Numbered from the stretch's first letter, positions 21,321 to 31,385 are shown. The stretch is 64,000 nucleotides of DNA from Haematobia irritans (GCF_050003625.1 NC_134398.1:99427479-99491478), one strand, 5' to 3'. A program made the numbers and translations. Notes: generated from the letters alone by a model not told the origin.

Positions 21321-22112
21321 CTACTTGTTCGGAAAGTATTTTTGTTTTAATTTTTCAAAAGTTAACACACCTTGTTCATCTATATTAATTTCAATTTTCT
21401 TTGACATATGTTGCGATACCTTTCCATTTTCACCAGATAAATATTTTGTCAGCGGTTTTGCTATGTTCGCATAATTCTTAATAAACTTTCGATAATATCC
21501 TATCATTCCAAGGAGGAAACTGCGGAGTGGCCTTAGTGTTTTCGGTAAAGGATATTCATTTATTGTTTCTATTTTCTTTGGATCTTTTTTTATTACGGTC
21601 TGCTCAACTACATAGCCTAAAAATTCTACTTCCTTCTCATAAAACTTCAATTTTTCCAAGGAGATTTTCATGTTAGTTTCCTTAAGTTTATTTATAATTA
21701 TGTTCAAGTGTTCAAAATGTTCCTTTAGAGATGAGGAGTAAACAATTATGTCATCTATATAAACATGACATATTTTCCCTATAAATTCTCGCAGGATATC
21801 ATCCATAGCGCGTTGGAAAATACTTGGACTGTTTTTTAAGCCCAAAGGGTAATCTGATAAACTCATATTTCCGGTGTTGACGGAAAAAGCGGTTTTCTCT
21901 ATGTCCTGTTCTTTCATCAAAATCTGATGGAATCCTGATTCTAGATCTATGGTAGAAAAATATTTTGCTGTACCTAAATTCGACAATATGACATTACAGT
22001 CTGGAATCGGATACTTATCACAAACTGTTTGTTCATTTAGTTTTTTATAATCTATTACCATACGCAATTTCGGTGTTCCGTTTTCATTTGTTCCTTTCTT
22101 TGGCACTACCCA
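21321..22112 (-). pseudogene. Errantivirus reverse transcriptase
   Basis: Ty3/Gypsy-type RT: WVVPKKG, RMVIDYKKLNE, FSTIDLESGFHQI, FSVNTG, PLGLKNSPSIFQRAMDD and the catalytic HVYIDDIIVYS. The N-terminal part is on the far side of the Gypsy element at 22113-26605, which split the RT at its start, and that part (26611-26960) is itself broken by stops. Confidence 0.85.
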
Positions 22113-22339
22113 TGTAGTATAATTGACAACAACTGTCTTATTCTTTATTTTCATAAAATGTATAACTAAATATTAAACATAAGCATAGCCTACTGATACT
22201 TAATAAGAAAGTCAAAATAATAAAGTATATTTAAATAGTAATATGAAAATGTTAGTTCAAATGCTATATACATTCAAAGTCATGGCATGCTTTGATAAAA
22301 TATAAAAACTTAATGAAGACTTAAGTTCATAACTCAACA
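22113..22339 (-). repeat. Gypsy element 3' LTR
   Basis: On the minus strand, TGTTGAGTTATG...TATACTACA. Identical by eye to 26379-26605. Confidence 0.95.
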
Positions 22340-22352
22340 CCTCCCTCTTTTT
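22340..22352 (-). promoter_or_regulatory. Gypsy element polypurine tract
   Basis: AAAAAGAGGGAGG on the minus strand, directly against the 3' LTR. Confidence 0.9.
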
Positions 22353-22480
22353 AAGAATTCAACCAATAGCCAATTAAATATAAGCTAAGATGTATTTATA
22401 TATATATACATATAAAATAACATTCAATGAGCAAATTCATAAATTTAATTCAGAGACATTACATAATTAATAATAAATAT

Positions 22481-25117
22481 TTAAGTGTATAGTTTTTGCA
22501 AACGAGAAGATCTTCTTGGACCTACAACATCATATCTGTCAGACGTTGGATTCACATTCTCACCCTCAGGGCAATCAGTACATTTTCTTTCCTTTATATG
22601 ATAGGAATTCCTTCTGTAAATCTTCCCATCTAGCAAACTCTTCACTATATACGATCTTGGAGTTCCATGATGACCAATGACAACCCCTGGAACCCACACA
22701 CGAGAACCCTCATTTTTGAAAAATACATCTTCTCCAATATTCAAAATCCTTCTTTCCCGTGAGGTTCTGTTATAATATTTTTGAGAGTTTAACTTTTTCT
22801 TTTCTATATCATCCCTTATATAATTGTTGAATATATATCTACTATCTGGTCTTATTAAACTATCTGTAATTGGAATGCGAGTCCTCATGCGCCTATGTAA
22901 CATTAACTGAGCTGGTGAATATCTATAATCTTTCACAGGGGTATTTCGGTATTCTAACAACGAGTTATATAAATCTTCCTTGTTATACGATTTTCGTAAC
23001 ATTTCTTTACAAATTCCTACAGCCCTCTCGGCTAAGCCATTGCTCCGTGGGTAGTTGGGGCTGCTTGTGATTATTTTAAAATTCCATCTTTTGGCAAATT
23101 CCAGACACTCGTATGAACCAAATGGCATGTTATCGGCTATAACCAGCCTAGGAATACCAAATCTAGAAAATACTTGAATCCAACCATCCACAACGTCAGA
23201 TGAAGTCTTCGACTTCAATTGGAGTAACTCAATCCATTTACTATAGTAATCAACTATTACAAGATATGACTTCCCTGCATATTCCAAAATATCACAACCT
23301 ACTTTAATAAATGGCATTTCAGGAATTTCATGAGATATAAGCGGTTCCTTTATGTTGGAAGATCTATTCTCTTGACATTTTCTACATTTTAATATCATTC
23401 TTTCAATATCCTCATTCATATGCATCCAAAAGAATAACTCAGATGCCCTTTTCCTTGTCTTTGATATGCCCATGTGACTATCATGCAATTTATCTAAAAT
23501 TCTGCACTTCATATTACGGGGAACCATTATTCTTTCGTTATAAAAAACAAGACCATCATCCACAGTAATATCATTTCTTTTACTATAATAAGCTCTAACG
23601 AATTCGGCCAACTTTTCTTTCACTGGCCAACCATTAAGTACATATTCCCTTATAGTGCTTAACAACTCGTCGTCTTTACTTTCCTTTCGTAGATCCTCTA
23701 ATCCTTCGTCATTTATATTGATGGTATGGACCATATCAGAAACACCTCGTTCTTCCTCTAAATCCCCAGTGTCAATAAAATTTCTAGATAAATAATCAGC
23801 AACAACAATACTCTTTCCTGGTTTGTAAACTACTTCAACATTATAAGGAAACATTTTCAACCGCAATCTCTGGAGTCTCGTCGAACCAATCTTGTTTATG
23901 TCTTTCTTAAATATAGTCTCTAAAGGTTTATGGTCTGTGTTTATAATGACTTTTTTACCATATATAAACTGATGAAATTTCTTGCAAGCAAATACTATTG
24001 CCAAAAACTCTTTTTCAATTTGTGCATACTGCCTTTCAGTAGTCGATAATGACCTTGAGGCAAACGAAATAATTCTATTCTCTTGAAACAAACAACAACC
24101 TAAACCATCCTTTGATGCATCAGTCTGAATAACAATATCTCTATTCTCATTAAATGGGGTAAGAACGACATAACCACATACAGCCTTCTTTATATTTTCA
24201 AAACATTCTGCATGTGCTGCCAAAATCTGGTATTCAACATTCTTCTTCAGAAGTTCACGAAGATGTGATGTCAAGTCTGCTAAATTCGGAATAAATTTTC
24301 TTAAATAATTAACAAGTCCAAGGAAGGATTGCAATTCAGTCTTATTTTTTGGACATTGAAGACCCAGTATTGCCTCAATTCTCTTTGGATCCGGTTGAAT
24401 ACCCCTACCCGATACAATGTGGCCTAAAAATTGCACTTCTTGCACTCTAAACTGTATTTTCCTACTATTCAATTTGACATTGCACTGTCTAGCCCTTTTC
24501 AAAAACATCTCTACATTTCTATCATGCTCCTCAATTGTTTTACCACCTATAATAATATCATCAATGTAAATGCTAACTCCTGGAAGGTCCCCAAATGTGT
24601 TATAATTATAGCGCTGAAAGACCTCAGATGCTGTTACAAGCCCAAACGGAAGGCGTTTGAACCTGTAGCATCCGAACGGTGTACTAAAAGTAACTAAATC
24701 GCTGGATTCATTAGTCAAAGGAACATGCCAAAATCCGTCTTTTAAATCAAAAACTGAAAAGTATTCATATTCAACTAAACTTGATGTAATTTCTTCAAAT
24801 GTGGGTATCTGATAGTGATCTGGAAGAACATGCTTATTAAGTTCACGTGGATCCAAGCACAAACGAAGACTACCATCTTTCTTTTCTCGGATCACTAAAT
24901 GATTCACCCATGCCTGTGGTCTTGAAGACTTTTCTATAATTTTCCCTAGTTCCATTTCGTCTAATTTTCTCTTTAATTTATCCCTAATCTTAAATGGAAT
25001 TCTTCTGGGTGGATGAGCAACTGGAACTGCATGAGTACTAATTTCAATTTTATATTCATCTTTGAATCTGCCAATTCCTTCGAAAACGTCCCTGTACTTA
25101 TTTATTAACCCGTCTAG
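22481..25117 (-). CDS. pol: Gypsy pol: RT, RNase H, integrase
   Basis: About 878 residues from just after the gag stop (25118-25120), in the same frame; the first Met is at 24955. Numbering from that Met: RT with SRPQAWVNHL, VFDLKDGFWHVPL, FGLVTASEVFQR and catalytic YIDDIII (near 130); RNase H with QTDASKDGLG (near 277), ERQYAQIEKEFLAI and NTDHKPL; integrase zinc finger HDSHMG...CRKCQ (from about 489); integrase core GCDILEY, ADNMPFG, GLAERAV (552-640). I count 34 residues between the second D and E, one fewer than the usual 35. All catalytic residues are present. No initiating ATG at the N-terminus suggests it is made only as a Gag-Pol fusion. Confidence 0.92.
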   Translation of the reverse strand, partial: LDGLINKYRDVFEGIGRFKDEYKIEISTHAVPVAHPPRRIPFKIRDKLKRKLDEMELGKIIEKSSRPQAWVNHLVIREKKDGSLRLCLDPRELNKHVLPDHYQIPTFEEITSSLVEYEYFSVFDLKDGFWHVPLTNESSDLVTFSTPFGCYRFKRLPFGLVTASEVFQRYNYNTFGDLPGVSIYIDDIIIGGKTIEEHDRNVEMFLKRARQCNVKLNSRKIQFRVQEVQFLGHIVSGRGIQPDPKRIEAILGLQCPKNKTELQSFLGLVNYLRKFIPNLADLTSHLRELLKKNVEYQILAAHAECFENIKKAVCGYVVLTPFNENRDIVIQTDASKDGLGCCLFQENRIISFASRSLSTTERQYAQIEKEFLAIVFACKKFHQFIYGKKVIINTDHKPLETIFKKDINKIGSTRLQRLRLKMFPYNVEVVYKPGKSIVVADYLSRNFIDTGDLEEERGVSDMVHTININDEGLEDLRKESKDDELLSTIREYVLNGWPVKEKLAEFVRAYYSKRNDITVDDGLVFYNERIMVPRNMKCRILDKLHDSHMGISKTRKRASELFFWMHMNEDIERMILKCRKCQENRSSNIKEPLISHEIPEMPFIKVGCDILEYAGKSYLVIVDYYSKWIELLQLKSKTSSDVVDGWIQVFSRFGIPRLVIADNMPFGSYECLEFAKRWNFKIITSSPNYPRSNGLAERAVGICKEMLRKSYNKEDLYNSLLEYRNTPVKDYRYSPAQLMLHRRMRTRIPITDSLIRPDSRYIFNNYIRDDIEKKKLNSQKYYNRTSRERRILNIGEDVFFKNEGSRVWVPGVVIGHHGTPRSYIVKSLLDGKIYRRNSYHIKERKCTDCPEGENVNPTSDRYDVVGPRRSSRLQKLYT

Positions 25118-25120
25118 TCA
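25114..25120 (-). promoter_or_regulatory. Candidate stop-codon readthrough site UGA-CUAG
   Basis: Read on the minus strand the gag-protease frame ends TGA and the next bases are CTAG, then pol continues in the same frame with no other stop. UGA followed by CUAG is a known efficient readthrough context in eukaryotes and alphaviruses. Confidence 0.7.
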
Positions 25121-26314
25121 TTCAGTCTTTTCCATATTCCAAATTCGCTTGATTAGACCCAAGTTGACACATGAGTCTCTTCCAAGTATAGGCCTATATC
25201 CATCTTTAACTATAAGAAAAAGTTCTTCTCTCAAATTATCTTTTGCAACACAAGGCAGAACTATTTCTCCAATGGGACATATCTTATGACCACTATATGA
25301 AGTCAACATAGTTTTTGTAGGCTTTAACGAAGGATTTTTAATTATTTGTCGAAGAATATAAAAAGGAATTATGTTCGCATCGGAACCGGTATCTAATTTA
25401 AATTTCACAGGCGTATTTAAAACCATAACTTCATGCATCCAAACGTCTTTCTTACTACTAGATTTAATGCTGTAGGTTAAAGCAAATTCACTATTTGTAT
25501 CCGAATCCTCTTCACCATAGCTTAGAGTATTCACCTTTACTGCTCTAGACTTACATGCCACAGAAAAATGATTCAATTTCTTACATTTATGACACTTCTT
25601 TCCAAAAGCCGGACAATTATCTTTACGATGAATCTTAAAACACTTATTACACTGTCTATTTGTCCTATATTTTGTAGTGCTATCTTTACCTGGAGCCTTA
25701 GTGTATAACTTATCAATACAAGCATCATCATTGTTGTCTGTTATTCCAGAATGTTCTTTAACTTCATCCACAATTTTCTTCGTCTCTTGAACGGCCCGGA
25801 CTTGCTCCTTCTGTTTCTCAAATATTTTGCATTCAAGTGTTGCTTGTTCCATTGTTATGTTCTCCATTTTCAACAATTTTTCTTGAAGCTTTTTATCAGA
25901 AACGCCCAAAACTATACGGTCTCTAACCATTTCGCATACATTTGAAAACTCACAGCTGCTTGCTAACTCTCGGATTTCTTTAATAAAGCTTTCAACTGGT
26001 TCATGTTCCATTTGATTTCTGTTGTAAAATACAAATCTTTCATATAAGATATTTGTGTGTGACCCAAATAAATTGTCTAGCGCATTTATAACTTTCTCGT
26101 AACTCTTTCGATCTTCATCGGATAATTCCAAATTTCTTATTATTTCCTTGCCATCTGGTCCAATTTGATTTCTTAGCAATGCCAATTTTGATGCTTCGCT
26201 TAATTTTACATTTCTCGCCACAATGAAATCTTCAAAATCTTCCTTGAAAATTTTCCAATTCTTTTTCTGATTTCCCGAAAGTTTCAAGTCACCAACAGCT
26301 TTAAGAGAGTCCAT
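25118..26314 (-). CDS. gag: Gypsy gag with protease
   Basis: 398 residues starting MDSLKAVGDLKLSGN. Capsid-like helical region (about 20-150, with GNQKKNWKIFKEDFEDF), then two zinc-knuckle-like sets near 228-255, the second a regular CHKCKKLNHFSVAC (C-x2-C-x4-H-x4-C), then an aspartic protease with KLDTGSDANIIP near residue 306 and RPILGRDSCVNLGL near the end. Gag assembles the particle and the protease cuts the polyprotein. The frame ends in TGA between protease and RT and continues in phase as pol. Confidence 0.92.
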   Translation of the reverse strand: MDSLKAVGDLKLSGNQKKNWKIFKEDFEDFIVARNVKLSEASKLALLRNQIGPDGKEIIRNLELSDEDRKSYEKVINALDNLFGSHTNILYERFVFYNRNQMEHEPVESFIKEIRELASSCEFSNVCEMVRDRIVLGVSDKKLQEKLLKMENITMEQATLECKIFEKQKEQVRAVQETKKIVDEVKEHSGITDNNDDACIDKLYTKAPGKDSTTKYRTNRQCNKCFKIHRKDNCPAFGKKCHKCKKLNHFSVACKSRAVKVNTLSYGEEDSDTNSEFALTYSIKSSSKKDVWMHEVMVLNTPVKFKLDTGSDANIIPFYILRQIIKNPSLKPTKTMLTSYSGHKICPIGEIVLPCVAKDNLREELFLIVKDGYRPILGRDSCVNLGLIKRIWNMEKTE

Positions 26315-26367
26315 TTTGTATGTATGTATATGTTCACGTAGGTAAATTCGTTAAAATTTTGTTTTTA

Positions 26368-26378
26368 CGACTGCGCCA
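26368..26378 (-). promoter_or_regulatory. Gypsy element primer-binding site
   Basis: TGGCGCAGTCG on the minus strand, directly after the 5' LTR end (CTACA). Matches the 3' end of a tRNA-Ser of the kind used by 17.6/297-type elements. Confidence 0.8.
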
Positions 26379-26605
26379 TGTAGTATAATTGACAACAACT
26401 GTCTTATTCTTTATTTTCATAAAATGTATAACTAAATATTAAACATAAGCATAGCCTACTGATACTTAATAAGAAAGTCAAAATAATAAAGTATATTTAA
26501 ATAGTAATATGAAAATGTTAGTTCAAATGCTATATACATTCAAAGTCATGGCATGCTTTGATAAAATATAAAAACTTAATGAAGACTTAAGTTCATAACT
26601 CAACA
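26379..26605 (-). repeat. Gypsy element 5' LTR
   Basis: Holds the promoter for the element in minus orientation. Identical by eye to 22113-22339. Confidence 0.95.
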
Positions 26606-26610
26606 ACCCA

Positions 26611-27510
26611 TATCGGGGAATTATAAGGACTTTTACTTGGACGAATAATACCGTCCTCTAGTAACCGTTTTACTTCATTATTAACAAAACTATTAGCGGA
26701 AAGTGGATAAGGATATTGCTCCATATTGGCGCTTCAGCAATTGTTCTGATCTCCGCTCTAATATCTGTTCTAAATAGCAAATTCATATCTATACTTGAAT
26801 GAAGTTTTTCTATATAACGTATAACGTTCCTTCTTAAAACGTTTATTGATTCTTTTCATTCATCGAAAAGGTTTTCACTTTGCAACTTATTTATATAATT
26901 TTCATTAGAAAAATAATTTTCGCTTGTATTTTCACTTAAATTTTCGCTTGCACTTGGTTCACAATTTATAATTTTTTCACGGTGTTCACCACAAATAAAA
27001 ATTCCTTTTTGAAATCCAATATAATGTTAGCCCTTTTCATAAAATAATAACCTATAAGAATATCAGCTTCTAAGTTTGATATTTCATAGAATCGCTCTTT
27101 AAAACCAAATGTTATCGCATCATAAAAATGTTCAATGATGGTAAAACCATTAATGGTTTTTACCCTCTTCTTAATAACTAGGTCCTGTATGTTTGTTAAA
27201 ACTCCAGGTTTGCAATAGCAGCTTCTTGCGCCGCTGTCAATTAAAATTCGGAGGTTCCGTCCTATAGATGTAGGGCAATCCCGACCTACTTCTAAAAAAG
27301 ATTCCTCATGAAGGTTATTTATTCTTTGTGCCTTGTATTTTGGTTGAAAGCTATTTTGAGCAATATTGCTTATTGGTCTTTTAATTGTATTCACATTAAA
27401 ATGATTTTGTTGTCTTTGTGGGAATCTATTTTTATAGTTAAAAGGTCTTTCTTGCTTTTGGTGTGTTTCATTGTTACGATTATATTTTGGATTTCTATTT
27501 CGATATTTAC
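26611..27510 (-). pseudogene. Errantivirus protease and start of RT
   Basis: 27394-26966 carries the aspartic protease (ILIDSGARSCYC) and ADILIGYYFMKRANIILDF near its end. The same frame is open upstream to about 27510, overlapping gag in the -1 phase, as in errantiviruses that use -1 frameshifting. Downstream of 26966 come stops and frameshifts to the point where the Gypsy element inserted. Confidence 0.75.
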
Positions 27511-28440
27511 TGAACTACCTATTTCCATGGGTTCAGATTTTTGCTCTGATTGGCGATTGTTAAATTGAAAATTTTGATTCTTTCGACCATGATTCGGAAA
27601 ACGTAAATTATTTTGTATCTTAAAATGGTTAAAATGGGGTTTACTGAACTGAAGCGCGAAATTTGCACGAGTTTTATTAGCTTCTAGTTCTTGAGCTTTT
27701 GCCAATGCATCAGGCAAACTATTTGGTGAGACGGAAAATGAAATATCATTTAAGGGGGAATTCAAACCTGTTACAAATACCCTGAGCGCGTATTGTCTGT
27801 TCCTGTTGTTCAGTTCCCTAGTTAGTTCGGAGTTCGTTCCGTGGGTCATTATCGTTTTGTTAATCAAGTCAGTTAATTTTTTATTTACTTCATTATAGTA
27901 AGTTATTAGTGGTTGTGGTCCTTGTCTCATGATGCTAAGTTCTTGTTCAATAAGGTGTAAGGGTCTTTTGTCTGCGTATGCAAAATCTAATCGGCTAATA
28001 ATTGCGTCAAAATTTAGTACAGTCCCGTGATTCGCTAGTGTGTCATTAGCTTCATCTATTATCTTATTTCGAAGTATTGTCAAGGCAGAATAGTACCGTT
28101 TACTACCTCTGGTGTACAAATTCATAGAATGAGTTGCGGCCTCACGCCAGCTGACATACGAATGTATACCATCAAATGTTGGTATAGACTTTGCGACATC
28201 TAATGGTTCGTCACAACGGAACGCATTGTTAATTTTTTTCTTTTGAAACTCACTAACTATGTCGGACGATGTTAGTTGCCCTAAACTTTTGCTAAACTCC
28301 TCAATTTTGGCTAGCAAAGGATTTGTTTGTGCTTTGATTAAAGCTTCTATTTGGTCAGACGTTGCCATTGTCTCTGTAGTCAAAGAACTGAACAAGTTGG
28401 ATAAGTTATTAATTTCTGAATCCAGATTGAAAAGAGTCAT
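27391..28440 (-). CDS. gag: Errantivirus gag
   Basis: 349 residues from the ATG at 28440. The core shows the errantivirus Gag wording: IPTFDGIHSYVSWREAATHSMNLY, then RLDFAYADKRPLHLIEQELS, then LRVFVTGLNSPLND. The C-terminal third is rich in N, Q, R and F with no zinc knuckle, as is usual in this group. The tail after about residue 310 looks frameshifted, because the N/Q/R-rich composition continues in the -1 frame. Structural capsid protein; probably a full-length remnant. Confidence 0.8.
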   Translation of the reverse strand: MTLFNLDSEINNLSNLFSSLTTETMATSDQIEALIKAQTNPLLAKIEEFSKSLGQLTSSDIVSEFQKKKINNAFRCDEPLDVAKSIPTFDGIHSYVSWREAATHSMNLYTRGSKRYYSALTILRNKIIDEANDTLANHGTVLNFDAIISRLDFAYADKRPLHLIEQELSIMRQGPQPLITYYNEVNKKLTDLINKTIMTHGTNSELTRELNNRNRQYALRVFVTGLNSPLNDISFSVSPNSLPDALAKAQELEANKTRANFALQFSKPHFNHFKIQNNLRFPNHGRKNQNFQFNNRQSEQKSEPMEIGSSVNIEIEIQNIIVTMKHTKSKKDLLTIKIDSHKDNKIILM

Positions 28441-29255
28441 TTATTTAGGAACTCAATCGCAATCCTTATCTTAATATTCAAGTAACTTAAAACATTTAAT
28501 TAAAACATAAAATTAGTTTTTTTTTCGTTAAAGTACACATTTTTACGTAATTCACAAACAAATTTAAATTAAAGAACAATTTTAAAATAAATTACAACAG
28601 GATCTTCAAAATCTAAATTAAATATAAAAATAATCTGCTTACATTCAATAATTGTAGCTCTCCTGGGAAGTGATGTTCTGGCAATTATTCTCCAACAAAG
28701 TTCTCAATGTAGTTGTCCTCACTACAAGTTGTTATTGGCACTTCATTGCAATTTCCTTACTTAGAGTAACTCTTGAAGTTCTTTATTATTATTTTATTCT
28801 TTCCATTCCACCGCACAATTTTTGGGTTTTGCTTTTATTGTTTTTTTTTTACAGGATAATTCACTTATAGTCACTTCTTTTTATATAGGAGTTTATTTCT
28901 GGTTACACAGTTTATTTCGTGTTGTTTTTTTTTTAATACGTTATTTCAAGTTTTTTTTTGAAGGGATAATTTTTCTTTTTACAATTGTTCACTTCTTTTT
29001 TCTCCTTTTTGTAAGGATACTTATTTTTTATTACCACTATGGTTATCCTTACTTTTAAATTTTCACGATATTGTTCTTACAATTTTTCACTTTTTTCACT
29101 TTTTGTAAAGATACTTATTTTTTGTTACCACTACCGTTATCCGTACTTTTACATTTTCAGGATATTTTTCAACGATAAGGAATCCTTATTTTTGTTACCG
29201 CTACCGTTATCCTTACTTTTACATTTTGAGGATATTTTTCCAACGATAGGGCATC
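28441..29255 (-). promoter_or_regulatory. Errantivirus leader with imperfect tandem repeats
   Basis: About 800 bp of T-rich (plus strand) leader between PBS and gag. At about 29015-29250 a unit containing GTTACCACTACCGTTATCC and ACTTTTACATTTT is repeated at least three times. Errantivirus leaders (gypsy, ZAM, Idefix) carry repeated insulator or enhancer sites; a similar role is only a guess. Confidence 0.5.
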
Positions 29256-29273
29256 ATCCCGGTTGAGCCCCCA
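29256..29273 (-). promoter_or_regulatory. Errantivirus primer-binding site, tRNA-Pro-like
   Basis: TGGGGGCTCAACCGGGAT overlaps the last T of the LTR. It differs at two positions from the usual tRNA-Pro complement, TGGGGGCTCGTCCGGGAT. Confidence 0.7.
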
Positions 29274-29582
29274 ATTAATGTCTAATGTATGAAAGAAAAA
29301 AAAATTATTTTAGTTTTTATTTAATTTATTTATTAATTTTGTATCTAATGCTTAAGACTGCTAGACTTAAACTAAAACTTAAAGTCTACAACCATCACTT
29401 TTCATTTATTTTTCAATATTATCATAGACGCAACGTCAGCTAAATTGTGTTTCCATGCCCTCGCGATATATAGAGTATCGGTTTACAAGTTGGCTGGCCG
29501 TTGATTCAGCGCTTAATAACAGCGCGTTTAAAAATCAAACATACAAAATAATATTACAGGTATGGGGTAGCATACCTTAACT
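29273..29582 (-). repeat. Errantivirus 5' LTR
   Basis: 310 bp, AGTTAAGG...CATTAATT on the minus strand. TACA follows on the plus side at 29583-29586. Confidence 0.9.
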
Positions 29583-29862
29583 TACATATATCTCGTAGAA
29601 TACTTTTTTATCTTTATTTCATAATCTTCCTTATACATCGCTACGGGTTTTCCCCCTTTATCAGCCGTTAGAATAAGTAAATCTCTGTTTTCCTTTAGAT
29701 ATTTTTGTGTCTCCCCCACTGTGTCAAGTATAAATTTCTCTTTTTTATTTGGTTTATTCTTTTGTATGTGGTCATCTATAAGAGAAACTAAACGTATTCT
29801 CGAGTTCTCTTGCTCTTCTTTACTATCTAATGTTTGTATGCACTCAACTGGACGCAATTGAA
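29583..29862 (-). mobile_element. Penelope-like element copy A, upstream RT part
   Basis: The minus strand encodes the start of a Penelope RT (ILTADKGGKPVAMYKEDYEIKI, split here as LTADKGGKPVAM and YKEDYEIKI). It continues, across the errantivirus, at 15097. Near 29846-29862 it meets copy B head to head. Confidence 0.8.
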
Positions 29863-31080
29863 TTTAAGAATAAAACCAGCAACATTAAGATTGAGGACAA
29901 TGAAACAATGATTTCGTTCGACGTAATATATCTTTTTCCAAGCATTCCAGTAAATTTGGCGATAAAGACTATAAAAGAAAAAATGGGACGAAATAAAAGA
30001 CTACACAATGATACCGATGTATGTCTTCATAGAAATGTTAACTTTTTGTATCAAGGATGACAAGGTGTATGTGATGACAAGGTGTATGAACAACGTAAAG
30101 GAATGCCGATGGGATCACCAGATTCACCGATTATTGCCGACATTGTAATGGAAGTACTCTTAGACTCAGTGATGGAAAAATTGACTATAAAACCAAAAAT
30201 AATGACAAAATATGTAGACGATCTGTTCTGTATTTTGAATAAAAATGACGTTCAGGCTACGTTATCACCTCTAAACGCCTTTGATAGACAAATTCAATTT
30301 ACGATGAAACAGAAGAGGACAACAAGTTACCATACTTAGATACTATAATTCTAAGGCACAAAAATGGAATAAAAATCAACTGGTATCAAAAGCCAACAGC
30401 CACAGGACGATTGATAAATTTCAAGAGTACACGATATTAGCGACAAAATATTCCATAAGGACAACGAGGATAAGATAAGGACAATACTGCGATTAAATGA
30501 TTTCCCGAATAAAACGGTTGACGACCTAATTCAACATGTAAAAGAACGACAACATATCAAAAATGACGAAATTGAACCCAAAATTTATAAACCCTTGACA
30601 TATGTGCCCCAATTTTCGGAAAGATTCAAATCATCAAACATGTTTAATAAGGACAATTTTCAAATTGCACAAAGGACTCATAATACAGTAAATCAATTCT
30701 TCAGCAAGACAAAATCCAAAATTAAGAAAGAAGACAAGTCAAACGTAGTATATAAGATCAAATGCAATGGAAATGATTCGGATACTTGCCAAAAAATATA
30801 TGTTGGTACAACGAAAACCAAATTAAAAACTAGACTCTCAGGGCATAAATCTGATCAGAAAGCCACTGATAAGCCCTTGGAGCAAAAGACGGCACTTGCA
30901 GCACATTGCTCTTTAACAGGACACAAACCAAACCTTAAGGACGTAGATATTTTGACGCAAGAAACAATTGTAAAAGGAGATTTACACTGGAGATGCTACA
31001 TATTATAAATGTACCTGCAGAAATACGGATGAATTTTAAGACTGATACGGACCATTGTGCACATATTTATAGAAATATTG
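29846..31080 (+). pseudogene. Penelope-like RT and GIY-YIG remnant
   Basis: RT pieces at 29846-30060 and 30082-30339 (KGMPMGSPDSPIIADIVME; KYVDDLFCI), then the nuclease at 30595-31008 (VVYKIKC; KIYVGTTKTKLKTRLSGHK). Frame changes between the pieces make it non-functional. Confidence 0.85.
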
Positions 31081-31385
31081 TACAAAAATATAGAAAGACA
31101 AATGAGCTTTTAGTTGTAAATATTCTCTCTTCTGAACAAGTTCACTGTTTTTTTTTCAATTTAAATGTAATTATCCGTGTTTTTCAAGTATTGATATATA
31201 TTTTGTTAATTAATGTGTTAAATGTTTTTTTTTTCTTTTTGTTTAAAGTAATTTCCCTGAAGACGAGCATCGGAGATGTCTCAAAATATTGGATATTTTC
31301 AAATAAAAATTAGAACTCAATAAAACAACATCTGTTTTTATTTACATGACCTCAAGCCAAACTAAAAAATATAATTAACAGTTTA
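29846..31385 (+). mobile_element. Penelope-like element copy B, 5'-truncated
   Basis: Starts inside the RT (AIEFKNKTSNIKI) and runs through the GIY-YIG part and the 3' UTR, mirroring copy A. Compared with A it has a small tandem duplication near 30061-30090, a deletion of about 50 bp near 30426 and several frameshifts. The two copies form an inverted pair. Confidence 0.85.

Larger units (their letters stand above)
22113..26605 (-). mobile_element. Complete Ty3/Gypsy LTR retrotransposon, young
   Basis: 4493 bp. Two 227-bp LTRs (22113-22339, 26379-26605), identical by eye, begin TG and end CA. ACCCA flanks both sides (22108-22112, 26606-26610). It has a PBS, one gag-protease frame and one RT-RNase H-integrase frame in the same phase, and a PPT. 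It inserted in the RT gene of the errantivirus. Identical LTRs and intact domains mark it as recent and plausibly active. I would place it in Ty3/Gypsy without env; a Mag or K02A2.6-like lineage is likely but not shown. Confidence 0.93.
15098..29582 (-). mobile_element. Errantivirus (insect Gypsy-type endogenous retrovirus), decayed
   Basis: Minus-strand order: 5' LTR (29582-29273), PBS, leader, gag, protease, RT, RNase H, integrase, env, PPT, 3' LTR (17752-15098). The LTRs start AGTTAAGG and end CATTAATT, the AGT...ATT pattern of errantiviruses, and the element is flanked by the 4-bp duplication TACA inside the Penelope-like element. The LTRs differ at roughly 20 of 270 compared positions, so the insertion is old. 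pol and env have several frameshifts and stops. Later insertions: the C-type MITE (15393-17730), the SINE (20333-20682) and the Gypsy element (22113-26605). Confidence 0.9.

Noticed and set aside
28670..29266. Phenylalanine-rich plus-strand frames
   Set aside because: Lie in the T-rich leader of the errantivirus, antisense to it.
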